From contig CAJVYE010000005.1 of the NCBI GenBank assembly GCA_913009285.1, positions 1 through 15,404 on the forward strand: 15,404 nucleotides of DNA, read 5' to 3'. A program made the position numbers and the translations under genes. The notes beneath the pieces are model-generated. The model saw only the letters and a program-made list of their open reading frames with translations, ran no database searches and was not told the DNA's origin. This stretch comes from an uncultured Nitrospirota bacterium (GTDB lineage Bacteria > Nitrospinota > Nitrospinia > SZUA-224). Shown here piece after piece: positions 8,775 to 15,404 of the stretch (the stretch's first letter is position 1; every line of letters begins with the position of its first letter).

Positions 8775-9646
8775 CAACAGTAATCAATATAAATGGAGAG
8801 ATACTTAGTCCAGAAGAGGCAAAGATCTCTGTCTTTGATCATGGTTTTCTCTTTGGGGATAGTGTCTATGAGGTGTTGATAACCTATCGTGGGATACCAT
8901 TCAAAATAAAAGAACATCTACAAAGGATGTCTGTATCAGCACAGGAGATAGGGCTAAGGATACCATATACCTATGAAGAGTTCCTTAAGGAGATTAACAG
9001 GACTATTACTGCTGGCAATAATAGAGAATCATATATCCGAATAGTTGTTACAAGAGGGATAGGTGAGATAGATATTGATCCGTCATCATGTCTTAATCCT
9101 AATACTATTATTTATGTCAACGAATTCTCAGGCCACCCAGAGGGGCTTTATAAGGATGGGATTAACCTTGTGATAGTCTCTAGAAGGAGGAATATTAAGG
9201 AATCCCTTAATCCAGGGATCAAGACCGGGAATTATTTGAACAATGTTCTGGCAATTATGGAGGCAAAAAAGAGAGGGGCGGCTGATGGATTGATGCTCAA
9301 TGTAGAAGGATTCCTTACAGAATCAACTACCAGCAATTTTTATCTTGTTAAAGATGAAGTTATAATGACTCCTTCACTGGAATGTGGTATCTTGGGTGGA
9401 ATTACAAGGGGGATTGTCCTGGAATTGGCCATGGAAAATGGTATACATGTGGAGGAGAGAATGATCAGACCCGAAGAGATAAGGGAGGCAGATGAGGCAT
9501 TTATTACCAGTACTACAAGAGGGATAATGCCTGTTACCATATGTAATGCTAATAAGGTTGGAGACGGTAAACCTGGAGGTCTAACAAAGAGGCTAATTGC
9601 ATTGTATAAAAATAAATTAGAGGATTTGGTTTCAGGTGATTTATGA
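8771..9646 (+). CDS. Class IV PLP aminotransferase (IlvE/Dat/PabC group)
   Basis: A 291-residue fold-type IV enzyme. The N-terminal segment SVFDHGFLFGDSVYEVL (20-35) is the family hallmark. The cofactor lysine is K151 in GIKTGNYLNN, the glutamate that contacts the cofactor is in LTESTTSNF (E184), and the phosphate-binding loops are GILGGITRG (206-214) and STTRGIMPV. The KTGNYLNN pattern and overall length fit branched-chain-amino-acid aminotransferases best. D-alanine aminotransferase and aminodeoxychorismate lyase share the same fold and motifs and cannot be excluded. It overlaps cstA by ATGA and the following small gene by ATGA, so the three are probably co-translated. A link between an importer of carbon/peptide substrates and an amino acid transaminase makes metabolic sense but is inference. 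Confidence 0.9.
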   Translation: MTTVININGEILSPEEAKISVFDHGFLFGDSVYEVLITYRGIPFKIKEHLQRMSVSAQEIGLRIPYTYEEFLKEINRTITAGNNRESYIRIVVTRGIGEIDIDPSSCLNPNTIIYVNEFSGHPEGLYKDGINLVIVSRRRNIKESLNPGIKTGNYLNNVLAIMEAKKRGAADGLMLNVEGFLTESTTSNFYLVKDEVIMTPSLECGILGGITRGIVLELAMENGIHVEERMIRPEEIREADEAFITSTTRGIMPVTICNANKVGDGKPGGLTKRLIALYKNKLEDLVSGDL

Positions 9647-9948
9647 GATATGATGTATGTTCCAAGTGTGGTCGGAGATTATATGAAGGAGATTTGAAAT
9701 ATATTGTGAGTATGCATATCGTTGCAGACCATGATGGTGTGATAGATAAAGATATTAGTGATGATGAGATGCAGAGGCTCATTGCTGAGCTTGAGATATC
9801 TGATAAAGACTTGATAGAAAGGGATGTTCATCAGGAGTTAGCATTTATCCTATGCAAGAGATGCAAAGATGTCTTTGTGAGGGATCCCTTTGTTACCAAA
9901 AAGAGCTCTATTGATAAAGGAGGGGGATGGAAGGGCGAATTACACTGA
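9643..9948 (+). CDS. Small protein with split CxxC...CxxC zinc-site motif
   Basis: A 101-residue protein I do not recognise by name. Cysteine pairs C6/C9 (CSKCG) and C71/C74 (CKRCKDVF) are placed as in a two-knuckle zinc ribbon, with a mainly helical, charged insert between them (about 33-70, rich in Asp, Glu and Ile). The C-terminal tail is basic and Gly-rich. It has no membrane segment or signal peptide. The start overlaps the aminotransferase stop (ATGA) and AGGTG lies just upstream, which argues for a genuine, translationally coupled gene. It could be an accessory or regulatory protein; no function can be given. A palindromic element begins 5 bp after its stop. Confidence 0.78.
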   Translation: MRYDVCSKCGRRLYEGDLKYIVSMHIVADHDGVIDKDISDDEMQRLIAELEISDKDLIERDVHQELAFILCKRCKDVFVRDPFVTKKSSIDKGGGWKGELH

Positions 9949-9953
9949 ATTAA

Positions 9954-10131
9954 ACCCAAATAATGCAATTGAAACCGTTAGAATACGCCGAAGAAGTGCC
10001 ACAGGCAAGGCGCTTCAATAGCTTTGGGCATAGACATATTGGAATATTTCTGTGGTCAAAGCTATTGAAGCTTTCGCCGCCTGTGGTGCTGATTTCAAGC
10101 ATTATGACGGTTTCAATTGCATTATTTGGGT
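9954..10131. repeat. 178-bp palindromic element with perfect 25-bp terminal inverted repeats
   Basis: Positions 9954-9978 (starting ACCCAAATAATGCAATTG) are the exact reverse complement of 10107-10131. Further in, GCTTCAATAGCTTTG (10012-10026) is the exact reverse complement of 10057-10071, and a CCACAGGC segment also pairs. The whole element can fold into one long interrupted hairpin with a loop of about 30 nt. A 69-codon open frame at 9963-10172 is simply the translation of this palindrome and lacks a ribosome site, so I do not call it a gene. No clear target duplication is seen. The element may end the upstream operon, or be a MITE or REP-like unit. Confidence 0.85.
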
Positions 10132-10252
10132 ATAAAGTTGAAAGAATGTTTAAAGAACTTATAATTTCTTAGAAAACAAATAATTATACCCTTGAATCCT
10201 TACAATATTATTTACTATTTAGCAACTAATTTAGATAGAACCATAAAAAATG

Positions 10253-10281
10253 TTGACAAAAAAATGGAGATGTAGTATTTT
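10253..10281 (+). promoter_or_regulatory. Sigma-70-like promoter of the rho cluster
   Basis: A consensus TTGACA (10253-10258) and TATTTT (10276-10281) are separated by exactly 17 bp. It is the best promoter match I found in the window. It would give a 5' leader of about 190-200 nt ahead of rho. Many bacteria autoregulate rho by termination within such a leader; that is known elsewhere and only suggested here. Confidence 0.7.
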
Positions 10282-10300
10282 TATATCTATATGTGATATA
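10282..10300. promoter_or_regulatory. Dyad at the predicted rho transcription start
   Basis: TATATC (10282-10287) and GATATA (10295-10300) are inverted with a 7-bp centre, directly after the -10 box. This is a possible operator half-site pair, but AT-rich DNA makes such dyads common. Confidence 0.3.
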
Positions 10301-10392
10301 TGAACATACCTCACTAATGATTTAATCAAGATAAATATCCTTCAAACTTAGGGTGAGATCTATTTAATTTCGATAAACCTTCATCTGATAAT

Positions 10393-10404
10393 TTCATGCA
10401 TGAA
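10393..10404. promoter_or_regulatory. Perfect 12-bp palindrome in the rho leader
   Basis: TTCATGCATGAA is fully self-complementary, 76 bp before the rho start codon. It could bind a dimeric regulator or be chance; no partner copy is seen elsewhere in the window. Confidence 0.3.
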
Positions 10405-10480
10405 GTCATGTATATATAATTCCATATCTTTGTTAATAACATGATAAATATCAAAACATAGTACATTAGAGGAGAAAAAA

Positions 10481-11728
10481 ATGGATATTGGTGAATTAAA
10501 GGAAAAGACTATATCAGAATTGACAGGTATTTCAAAGGATTTAGATATTCCTGGTGTAAGTGGCTTGAGGAAGCAGGAGCTAATATTTAAGATATTGGAG
10601 GGACAGGCAGAGAAGGACGGATTGATATTTGGTGAAGGGGTACTGGAAATATTGCCGGATGGTTTTGGTTTTTTACGTGCCCCAAGCTATAATTATCTCC
10701 CTGGCCCTGATGATATATACGTATCTCCTTCCCAGATCAGGAGGTTTGATATGCATACCGGTGATACCATATCAGGACAAATCAGACCCCCAAAGGATAG
10801 CGAGAGATATTTTGCCCTGCTGAAGGTAGAGGCAATTAATTCTGAGAATCCAGAGTTATCAAAAGAGAAGATACTATTTGATAATCTTACGCCTCTATAT
10901 CCTGATGAGCGGGTTGTCCTTGAGACCAACAATAATGATTATTGTACAAGGATAATGGATCTGATCTCCCCACTGGGTAAAGGGCAGAGAGGGCTAATTG
11001 TTGCTCCTCCAAGGACAGGCAAGACGATGCTACTCCAGTCTATTGCCAACAGTGTAACCACCAATCATCCTGAGATCTTTCTTATCGTACTTTTGATAGA
11101 TGAACGTCCCGAGGAGGTTACTGATATGCAGCGTTCGGTCAAGGGTGAAGTTATCAGCTCAACCTTTGATGAACCGGCCCAGAGGCATGTACAGGTGGCT
11201 GAAATGGTGATTGAAAAGGCAAAGAGGTTAGTAGAACACAAACGGGATGTGGTTATTCTGTTAGATAGTATTACACGTTTAGCAAGGGCATACAATTCTA
11301 TTATTCCTCCTAGTGGAAAGGTCCTCTCCGGTGGTATTGATTCCAATGCACTTCAGAGGCCGAAGCGGTTCTTCGGAGCTGCCAGAAATATAGAAGAGGG
11401 TGGTAGTCTTACAATTCTTGCTACGGCCCTGGTAGATACAGGTAGTAGGATGGATGATGTTATCTTTGAAGAATTTAAAGGTACAGGCAACATGGAGATA
11501 CATTTAGATAGGAAACTTGTGGATAGAAGGGTCTTTCCAGCAATTGATATAAGCCATTCAGGTACTCGAAAAGAAGAATTGTTGTTGTCCCCGGAGGAGC
11601 TAAACAGGATATGGATATTGAGGAAGGTCCTGCAGCCTCTCGGTGTTGTTGATAGTATGGAATTATTATTGGAGAAGGTTAAGGAATCAGAGAACAATAA
11701 GAAATTCTTGGAGTCTATGAATACGTAA
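10481..11728 (+). CDS. rho: Transcription termination factor Rho
   Basis: Rho is the hexameric RNA helicase that ends transcription at Rho-dependent sites. The 415-residue protein has the usual compact architecture. An N-terminal helical domain with a KQELIFKIL motif comes first, then the cold-shock-like RNA-binding domain with [16 protein letters not shown] (51-66). The ATPase domain has Walker A APPRTGKT (175-182), Walker B VLLID (203-207) followed by ERPEEVTDM, and the RNA-contacting Q-loop region [12 protein letters not shown] (about nt 11305-11340). The motif [17 protein letters not shown] and the C-terminal [14 protein letters not shown] segment are conserved. GAGGAG lies 7 bp before ATG 10481. 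It heads the rpmE-prfA-prmC-murA cluster and has its own promoter. No large N-terminal insertion is present. Confidence 0.98.
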   Translation: MDIGELKEKTISELTGISKDLDIPGVSGLRKQELIFKILEGQAEKDGLIFGEGVLEILPDGFGFLRAPSYNYLPGPDDIYVSPSQIRRFDMHTGDTISGQIRPPKDSERYFALLKVEAINSENPELSKEKILFDNLTPLYPDERVVLETNNNDYCTRIMDLISPLGKGQRGLIVAPPRTGKTMLLQSIANSVTTNHPEIFLIVLLIDERPEEVTDMQRSVKGEVISSTFDEPAQRHVQVAEMVIEKAKRLVEHKRDVVILLDSITRLARAYNSIIPPSGKVLSGGIDSNALQRPKRFFGAARNIEEGGSLTILATALVDTGSRMDDVIFEEFKGTGNMEIHLDRKLVDRRVFPAIDISHSGTRKEELLLSPEELNRIWILRKVLQPLGVVDSMELLLEKVKESENNKKFLESMNT

Positions 11729-11756
11729 GTAAATTTTGTAGGGGAGGTAATTAACC

Positions 11757-11972
11757 ATGAAAGAAGGTATTCACCCTGAATATGGTGATAGTACTATTAC
11801 ATGTGCGTGTGGTGAGGTGATTCATACACGTTCAACAGTAAAAGCTATAAAGGTGGAGATATGTTCTAAGTGTCATCCCTTTTTTACTGGAAAACAGAAA
11901 CTTGTAGATACAGCAGGGAGGGTCGAAAAATTCAGACGTAAATATCAGAAAAATAAAAAGGTTGAGGTGTGA
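11757..11972 (+). CDS. rpmE: 50S ribosomal protein L31 (zinc-binding form)
   Basis: L31 is a small protein of the large ribosomal subunit that helps bridge the subunits. This 71-residue protein keeps the four zinc ligands C16, C18, C36 and C39 (TCACG...EICSKCHPF), so it is the zinc-containing type, not the zinc-free paralogue induced in zinc starvation. The start [10 protein letters not shown] and the [20 protein letters not shown] core are textbook. GGGAGGT precedes ATG 11757. It sits 28 bp after rho, and its stop codon shares a base with the prfA start (TGATG). Confidence 0.98.
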   Translation: MKEGIHPEYGDSTITCACGEVIHTRSTVKAIKVEICSKCHPFFTGKQKLVDTAGRVEKFRRKYQKNKKVEV

Positions 11973-13099
11973 TGGGATCAGAGATGTTTGATAAGCTAGA
12001 ATTAGTTGAAAAGAGATTTAACCATCTAAATGAGCTGATGAGCCGACTAGAGGTTGTGTCTAATCAGCGGGAGTTTCAGAGGTATGCACAGGAACATTCT
12101 GAGATTTCTGGGATAGTTGATGCTTTTCGTAGGTACAAGAAGATATTGAAGGAGATAGAGGAGAACACAGAGATTCTCAAGGATGAAGAGGCTGATATAC
12201 GGGAATTAGCTGAACAGGAACTGTCAGAGTTAAAACAGAAAAGAGATAAGATTGAAGATGACCTCAAACTATTACTGATCCCAAAGGATCCTCGTGATGA
12301 GAAGAATATTATACTTGAGATCAGGGCTGGTACAGGTGGAGATGAGGCAGCTCTCTTTGCATCTGATCTATTCAGGATGTATTCCAGATATGCTGAGAAA
12401 GAAGGTTGGCGTGTAGAGGTATTAAGCAGTCATCTTACAGGGAAAGGGGGATTTAAGGAGATAGTAGCTTCAATAAAAGGCAAAGGTGTCTTCAGTAAAT
12501 TGAAATATGAGAGTGGTACACATCGTGTTCAGAGGATCCCTGAGACAGAGGCATCAGGTCGCATCCATACTTCTGCTGTAACTGTGGCGATTCTTCCTGA
12601 GGCTGAAGAGGTGGAGGTAGATATAGATCCATCAGATATAAAGATAGATGTCTTTCGGTCTTCTGGACCAGGAGGACAGAGTGTTAATACTACCGATTCT
12701 GCGGTTAGGATTACCCATATACCTACCGGAATAATAGTATCATGCCAGGATGAAAAGTCGCAGCACAAGAATCGCGCAAGAGGTATGAGTATATTAAGGG
12801 CGAGGTTATTGGATAAAATGGAGAGGGAGCAACATAAGGAAAGGGCAGAGGAGAGGAAGATTCAGGTTGGAACAGGTGACAGGAGTGAGAGGATAAGAAC
12901 TTATAACTTCCCTCAAGGTAGGGTTACAGATCACAGAATCGGTCTGACATTGTATAAATTGGATTTAATCCTTGGTGGGGAAATAGATGAGCTAATAGAA
13001 AATCTTATCTTATATGATCAGGCTGAGGCGCTCAAAGGAGAAGATCTACATCTTAAAGATTCTAAACATATGGAACTGGAAACTCAAAAAGTGATCTAA
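11972..13099 (+). CDS. prfA: Peptide chain release factor 1
   Basis: RF1 recognises UAA and UAG stop codons and triggers peptide release. Numbered from ATG 11972 the protein has 375 residues. A coiled-coil-rich N-terminal domain (about 5-105) precedes the core. The recognition-loop segment [14 protein letters not shown] includes the tripeptide P190-E191-T192, an RF1 type, and the catalytic GGQ is at 234-236 ([15 protein letters not shown]). The C-terminal block [22 protein letters not shown] is conserved. Start choice is open: GTG 11969, ATG 11972 (sharing the A of the L31 stop) and ATG 11984 are all in frame. MFDKLE at 11984 best matches relatives, but the GAGGTG site favours an earlier start. 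The adjacent prmC encodes the enzyme that methylates the GGQ glutamine. Confidence 0.97.
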   Translation: MGSEMFDKLELVEKRFNHLNELMSRLEVVSNQREFQRYAQEHSEISGIVDAFRRYKKILKEIEENTEILKDEEADIRELAEQELSELKQKRDKIEDDLKLLLIPKDPRDEKNIILEIRAGTGGDEAALFASDLFRMYSRYAEKEGWRVEVLSSHLTGKGGFKEIVASIKGKGVFSKLKYESGTHRVQRIPETEASGRIHTSAVTVAILPEAEEVEVDIDPSDIKIDVFRSSGPGGQSVNTTDSAVRITHIPTGIIVSCQDEKSQHKNRARGMSILRARLLDKMEREQHKERAEERKIQVGTGDRSERIRTYNFPQGRVTDHRIGLTLYKLDLILGGEIDELIENLILYDQAEALKGEDLHLKDSKHMELETQKVI

Positions 13100-13173
13100 A
13101 GTGCTTAAAGTGAACTAAAGTTAATGGAAAATATAATTTTTTACCTTTACCTTTAGTTCACTTTAGGCACTTA
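13098..13173. repeat. Inverted repeat overlapping the prfA stop codon
   Basis: Positions 13098-13120 (AAAGTGCTTAAAG...) and 13151-13173 are complementary at about 21 of 23 positions, around a 30-nt AT-rich centre. Each arm contains two similar AAAGTG units, so the arms are themselves repetitive. The left arm begins within the TAA of prfA. The transcript would form a long stem between prfA and prmC. It is not followed by a T-run, so it is not a standard terminator. Confidence 0.75.
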
Positions 13174-13182
13174 TAAACAAGC

Positions 13183-13199
13183 CACCACCTCTGGTGGTG
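13183..13199 (+). promoter_or_regulatory. Short GC-rich hairpin in the prmC leader
   Basis: CACCACC (13183-13189) and GGTGGTG (13193-13199) form a perfect 7-bp stem with a 3-nt loop, 13 bp before the prmC start. No T-run follows, so termination is unlikely. The stem holds the only purine-rich stretch near that start and could mask or replace a ribosome site. Confidence 0.45.
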
Positions 13200-13212
13200 T
13201 TAATTTGACTTA

Positions 13213-14256
13213 ATGGAATGGACTATAGAAAAACTTTTAAGCTGGTCTACTGATTACCTTCACCGACATTCGATTCCAAATCCTCGCCTGGATTCAGAGA
13301 TCTTATTGGCACACATCCTTGAAACAAATCGTATAGGTCTCTATCTCGATTATAAAAGACCTTTGACTCAATCTGAGCTGAATAGATTTAAGTGCGTAAT
13401 AAAGAGGAGAATCTGTCGGGAACCTGTGCATTATATCACAGGGAGGCGTGAATTCTGGTCACTTGAGTTTAAGGTGAACAGGGATGTCCTGATACCAAGA
13501 CCTGAGACAGAGGTACTTGTTGAGAAGGCATTGAATACTATCAAGAGGAAACCCTCATGCCAATCAGTCAGCACAAAGAGGAATGAAAATCTAATCCCCC
13601 CTAACCCCCCTTTATTAAAGGGGGGGACAGTAGTTTCCCCCCTTTGGAAAAGGGGGGGTAGGGGGGATTTTCAGAGGGAATTCAATACGACAGGTCCGTG
13701 TGAGATAAGTATCCTCGATCTTGGAACCGGGTGTGGAAATATTGCTATCAGCCTTGCAAAGGAACTGGATTGCTGTACGGTTGTAGCTGTTGATAGATAT
13801 GAGAAGGTATTATCACTGGCAAGTGAAAATGCAAGGGATCATGGGGTATCAAACAGAATAGAATTCTTAAAAGGTGATCTCTTTACAGCACTAAACGATA
13901 GTAATATAAAGAGATCCAGACTAATCAGGAGACCCTTACAGTTTGATATCATTATTTCCAATCCTCCCTATATACCCTCTGGGGAGTTAGAGAATCTTTC
14001 TCCTGAGATCAGGGATTTTGAGCCATTAGAGTCCCTGGATGGGGGAGAAGATGGGTTGGATTATTACCGTCGGATAGTGAAGGAGGCACCCTCATATCTG
14101 AAAAAAGGTGGTTATCTGCTTATGGAGATAGGAGCAAGACAAGGAAGGGGGATTTGTGATATAATTAAAAACATAATATGCTTTGGGGATCCAGAACTTG
14201 TGAAGGATTATAGTGGAATTGAGAGGGTTGTAGTGGCATGCAAGAGATTATTGTAA
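13213..14256 (+). CDS. prmC: Release factor glutamine methyltransferase with an in-frame repeat insertion
   Basis: PrmC (HemK) methylates the Gln of the GGQ motif in RF1 and RF2 using SAM. The N-terminal helical domain (1-85, with [15 protein letters not shown]) and the [17 protein letters not shown] segment (91-107) are typical. The SAM loop [10 protein letters not shown] is at 167-176, and the catalytic NPPY at 250-253 is followed by [18 protein letters not shown]. At 347 residues it is about 50-60 longer than usual. Most of the excess is at about 108-165, where a palindromic repeat (13594-13668) encodes [11 protein letters not shown]...[12 protein letters not shown] basic stretch of about ten extra residues (230-241) precedes the [10 protein letters not shown] strand. 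The insert lies in a loop before the first strand of the catalytic domain and all key motifs remain, so the enzyme may still work. No ribosome site is evident at ATG 13213. It overlaps murA by 19 bp. Confidence 0.95.
   Translation: MEWTIEKLLSWSTDYLHRHSIPNPRLDSEILLAHILETNRIGLYLDYKRPLTQSELNRFKCVIKRRICREPVHYITGRREFWSLEFKVNRDVLIPRPETEVLVEKALNTIKRKPSCQSVSTKRNENLIPPNPPLLKGGTVVSPLWKRGGRGDFQREFNTTGPCEISILDLGTGCGNIAISLAKELDCCTVVAVDRYEKVLSLASENARDHGVSNRIEFLKGDLFTALNDSNIKRSRLIRRPLQFDIIISNPPYIPSGELENLSPEIRDFEPLESLDGGEDGLDYYRRIVKEAPSYLKKGGYLLMEIGARQGRGICDIIKNIICFGDPELVKDYSGIERVVVACKRLL
13594..13668. repeat. C/G-run palindromic repeat inserted inside prmC
   Basis: ATCCCCCCTAACCCCCC at the left end is mirrored by GGGGGGTAGGGGGGAT at the right end, with a second nested pair of CCCCCCTTT/AAAGGGGGG blocks inside. 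The length is 75 bp, exactly 25 codons, without a stop in the prmC frame. Similar C/G-run palindromes, whose translations give NPPL-KGG and GGRGDF-like peptides, are known as dispersed repeats in cyanobacteria and various environmental bacteria. That comparison is from memory, not a search. Confidence 0.85.
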
Positions 14257-15344
14257 CTGGTGGTATAAAGTTAGAAGGGAGTGTGAAGATCAGTGGTGCA
14301 AAGAATGCTGCTCTCCCCATCCTTGCAGCGACAATCCTGACCTCTGAGGAGAGTAGAATTAGAAATGTCCCTAAACTTGAAGATGTAGGGACAGTATATA
14401 GGCTTCTAAAGAGGTTAGGTATTAAGATAGAGGAGGATGGAAATGGGGAGATTGTGGTAGATCCTTCAGGGCTGAATAATAGTGAGGCCCCTTATGATCT
14501 GGTCAAAACCATGAGGGCTTCTTGTCTGGTGTTAGGTCCTCTACTTGCACGGTTAGGAAAGGCAAGGGTGTCACTTCCTGGTGGATGTGCAATAGGGGCA
14601 CGACCTATTAATCTCCATCTAAAAGGCTTGGAGTCATTGGGGGCTGAAATAAGATTGGAGGAAGGGTATATAAATGCGAGGGTACAGAGGTTAAAGGGTG
14701 CCAGTATATGTCTTGATATCCCCACTGTCACCGGTACTGAGAATATAATGATGGCAGCAGTACTGGCGGATGGAGAGACCATTATAGATAATGCTGCCTG
14801 TGAACCTGAGATAATAAGTCTATCAGAGGTATTGAATAGTATGGGGGCATCTATAAGTGGTGCTGGAACCAGAATAATTAAGATAAAGGGTGTTCCCGAA
14901 TTAAAGGGCATGGATTACTCCATTATACCGGATCGGATAGAGGCAGGGACATTTATGGTTGCTGCTGCTATAACCCAGGGAGATATAAAGATAGAGAACT
15001 GTATACCTGAACATATCGATAACATTACAGCAAGATTACGGGATGTAGGGGTGTTCATAGAAGAGGGAGAAGATTGGGTCAGGGTGAAAGCTAGTCCTAG
15101 TATAAGGGCTGTTGATATAAGGACCTCATTCTATCCTGGGTTTCCAACTGATATGCAGGCTCAAATGATGGCTTTGATGTCGTTATCTGATGGACTTAGT
15201 GTAATCATGGAAATGATATTCGAAAATCGATTTATGCACGTTGCGGAGTTAAAAAGGATGGGGGCTGATATTACTGTAGATGGACACAGCGCAGTGGTAA
15301 GAGGTGTTCCTTCACTCAGTGGGGCCCAGGTGATGGCTACAGAT
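14238..15344 (+). CDS. murA: UDP-N-acetylglucosamine 1-carboxyvinyltransferase (3'-truncated)
   Basis: MurA transfers enolpyruvate from PEP to UDP-GlcNAc, the first committed step of peptidoglycan synthesis, in the cytoplasm. 369 residues are present of about 420; the last 50 or so are missing because the sequence changes to adapter after codon 369. K22-N23 ([12 protein letters not shown]), R93 ([22 protein letters not shown] is the surrounding region) and the PEP-loop cysteine C117 ([10 protein letters not shown]) are present, so it is a fosfomycin-sensitive type by that residue. [10 protein letters not shown] and the repeated inside-out alpha/beta barrel halves are recognisable. It begins within the end of prmC (19-bp overlap), with GAGAGGG upstream. 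The open frame continues through the adapter, so a naive gene call would add a false tail. Confidence 0.96.
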
Positions 15345-15404
15345 AGATCGGAAGAGCACACGTCTAAACTCCAGTCACATTCCTTTATCTCGTATGCCGT
15401 CTTC
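15345..15404 (+). other. Illumina TruSeq indexed adapter, index 27
   Basis: From AGATCGGAAGAGCACACG to the end, 60 bases match the TruSeq index adapter except one (A for G at 15366). The barcode is ATTCCT at 15379-15384 followed by TT, which is the index 27 design. Translated in the murA frame it gives [12 protein letters not shown], the familiar contaminant peptide with one change caused by that mismatch. The adapter is incomplete at its 3' end. Confidence 0.98.

Larger units (their letters stand above)
10132..10480. other. AT-rich non-coding region upstream of rho
   Basis: This region of about 350 bp holds no convincing gene. Its first 120 bp are featureless AT-rich DNA. It then contains the promoter at 10253-10281, two dyad sequences, and a transcribed leader of about 190-200 nt before the rho start. 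Confidence 0.6.

Noticed and set aside
9963..10172. 69-codon open frame after the small four-cysteine protein
   Set aside because: It is the translation of the 178-bp palindrome, has no ribosome site and resembles no protein family.
11969..11971. GTG 11969 as the prfA start
   Set aside because: ATG follows immediately at 11972 and another at 11984 fits the RF1 N-terminus better; nothing favours the GTG.
13621..13668. G-runs in prmC as a G-quadruplex regulatory site
   Set aside because: The runs belong to a palindrome that pairs C-runs with G-runs, so a hairpin explains them better. A quadruplex remains possible but is not supported.
14492..14911. 139-codon minus-strand open frame
   Set aside because: It lies wholly antisense to the clear murA coding sequence, with no ribosome site or recognisable product.

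Overview
This is a bacterial contig segment of about 15.2 kb, low to moderate in GC by eye, with every recognisable gene on the + strand. It is bounded by sequencing-library artefacts. Positions 85-142 are the Illumina TruSeq universal (P5) adapter, and positions 1-84 look like read-through noise. Positions 15345-15404 are the TruSeq indexed adapter carrying the index 27 barcode. Real genomic sequence therefore runs from about 143 to 15344, and the first and last genes (menG/ubiE and murA) are cut by adapter, not by biology. Menaquinone-type methylation, the gene order rho-rpmE-prfA-prmC-murA, and a serA-purA neighbourhood suggest an uncultured Gram-negative-like bacterium of the broad deltaproteobacterial/Nitrospirae/candidate-phylum type. 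The sequence alone does not allow a firmer taxonomic placement.

Layout: (i) 143-831, the 3' part of a menaquinone/ubiquinone C-methyltransferase with a terminator-like hairpin at its stop. (ii) 973-2496, a zinc-ribbon protein with a very acidic, internally duplicated tail and an RDD-family membrane protein, separated by a 214-bp MITE-like element with a perfect 9-bp target duplication. (iii) 2546-5273, a class V aminotransferase overlapping serA, which together look like a serine biosynthesis pair. (iv) 5473-6759, purA. (v) 6999-9948, a translationally overlapping trio: a CstA-family transporter, a class IV PLP aminotransferase and a small protein with four zinc-ligand-like cysteines. (vi) 10481-15344, the information-processing and cell-wall cluster rho-rpmE-prfA-prmC-murA, preceded by a good sigma-70-like promoter and a leader of about 200 nt.

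The most unusual aspect is the number of unrelated palindromic elements. At least five different inverted-repeat sequences (1704-1917, 5280-5454, 9954-10131, 13098-13173, 13594-13668) sit in gene gaps. One of them sits inside prmC, in frame, where it adds a Pro/Gly/Lys-rich linker to the release-factor methyltransferase. I saw no CRISPR array, tRNA, rRNA, phage module, toxin-antitoxin pair or recognisable defence system. Apart from the small hypothetical proteins, the gene content is ordinary housekeeping.
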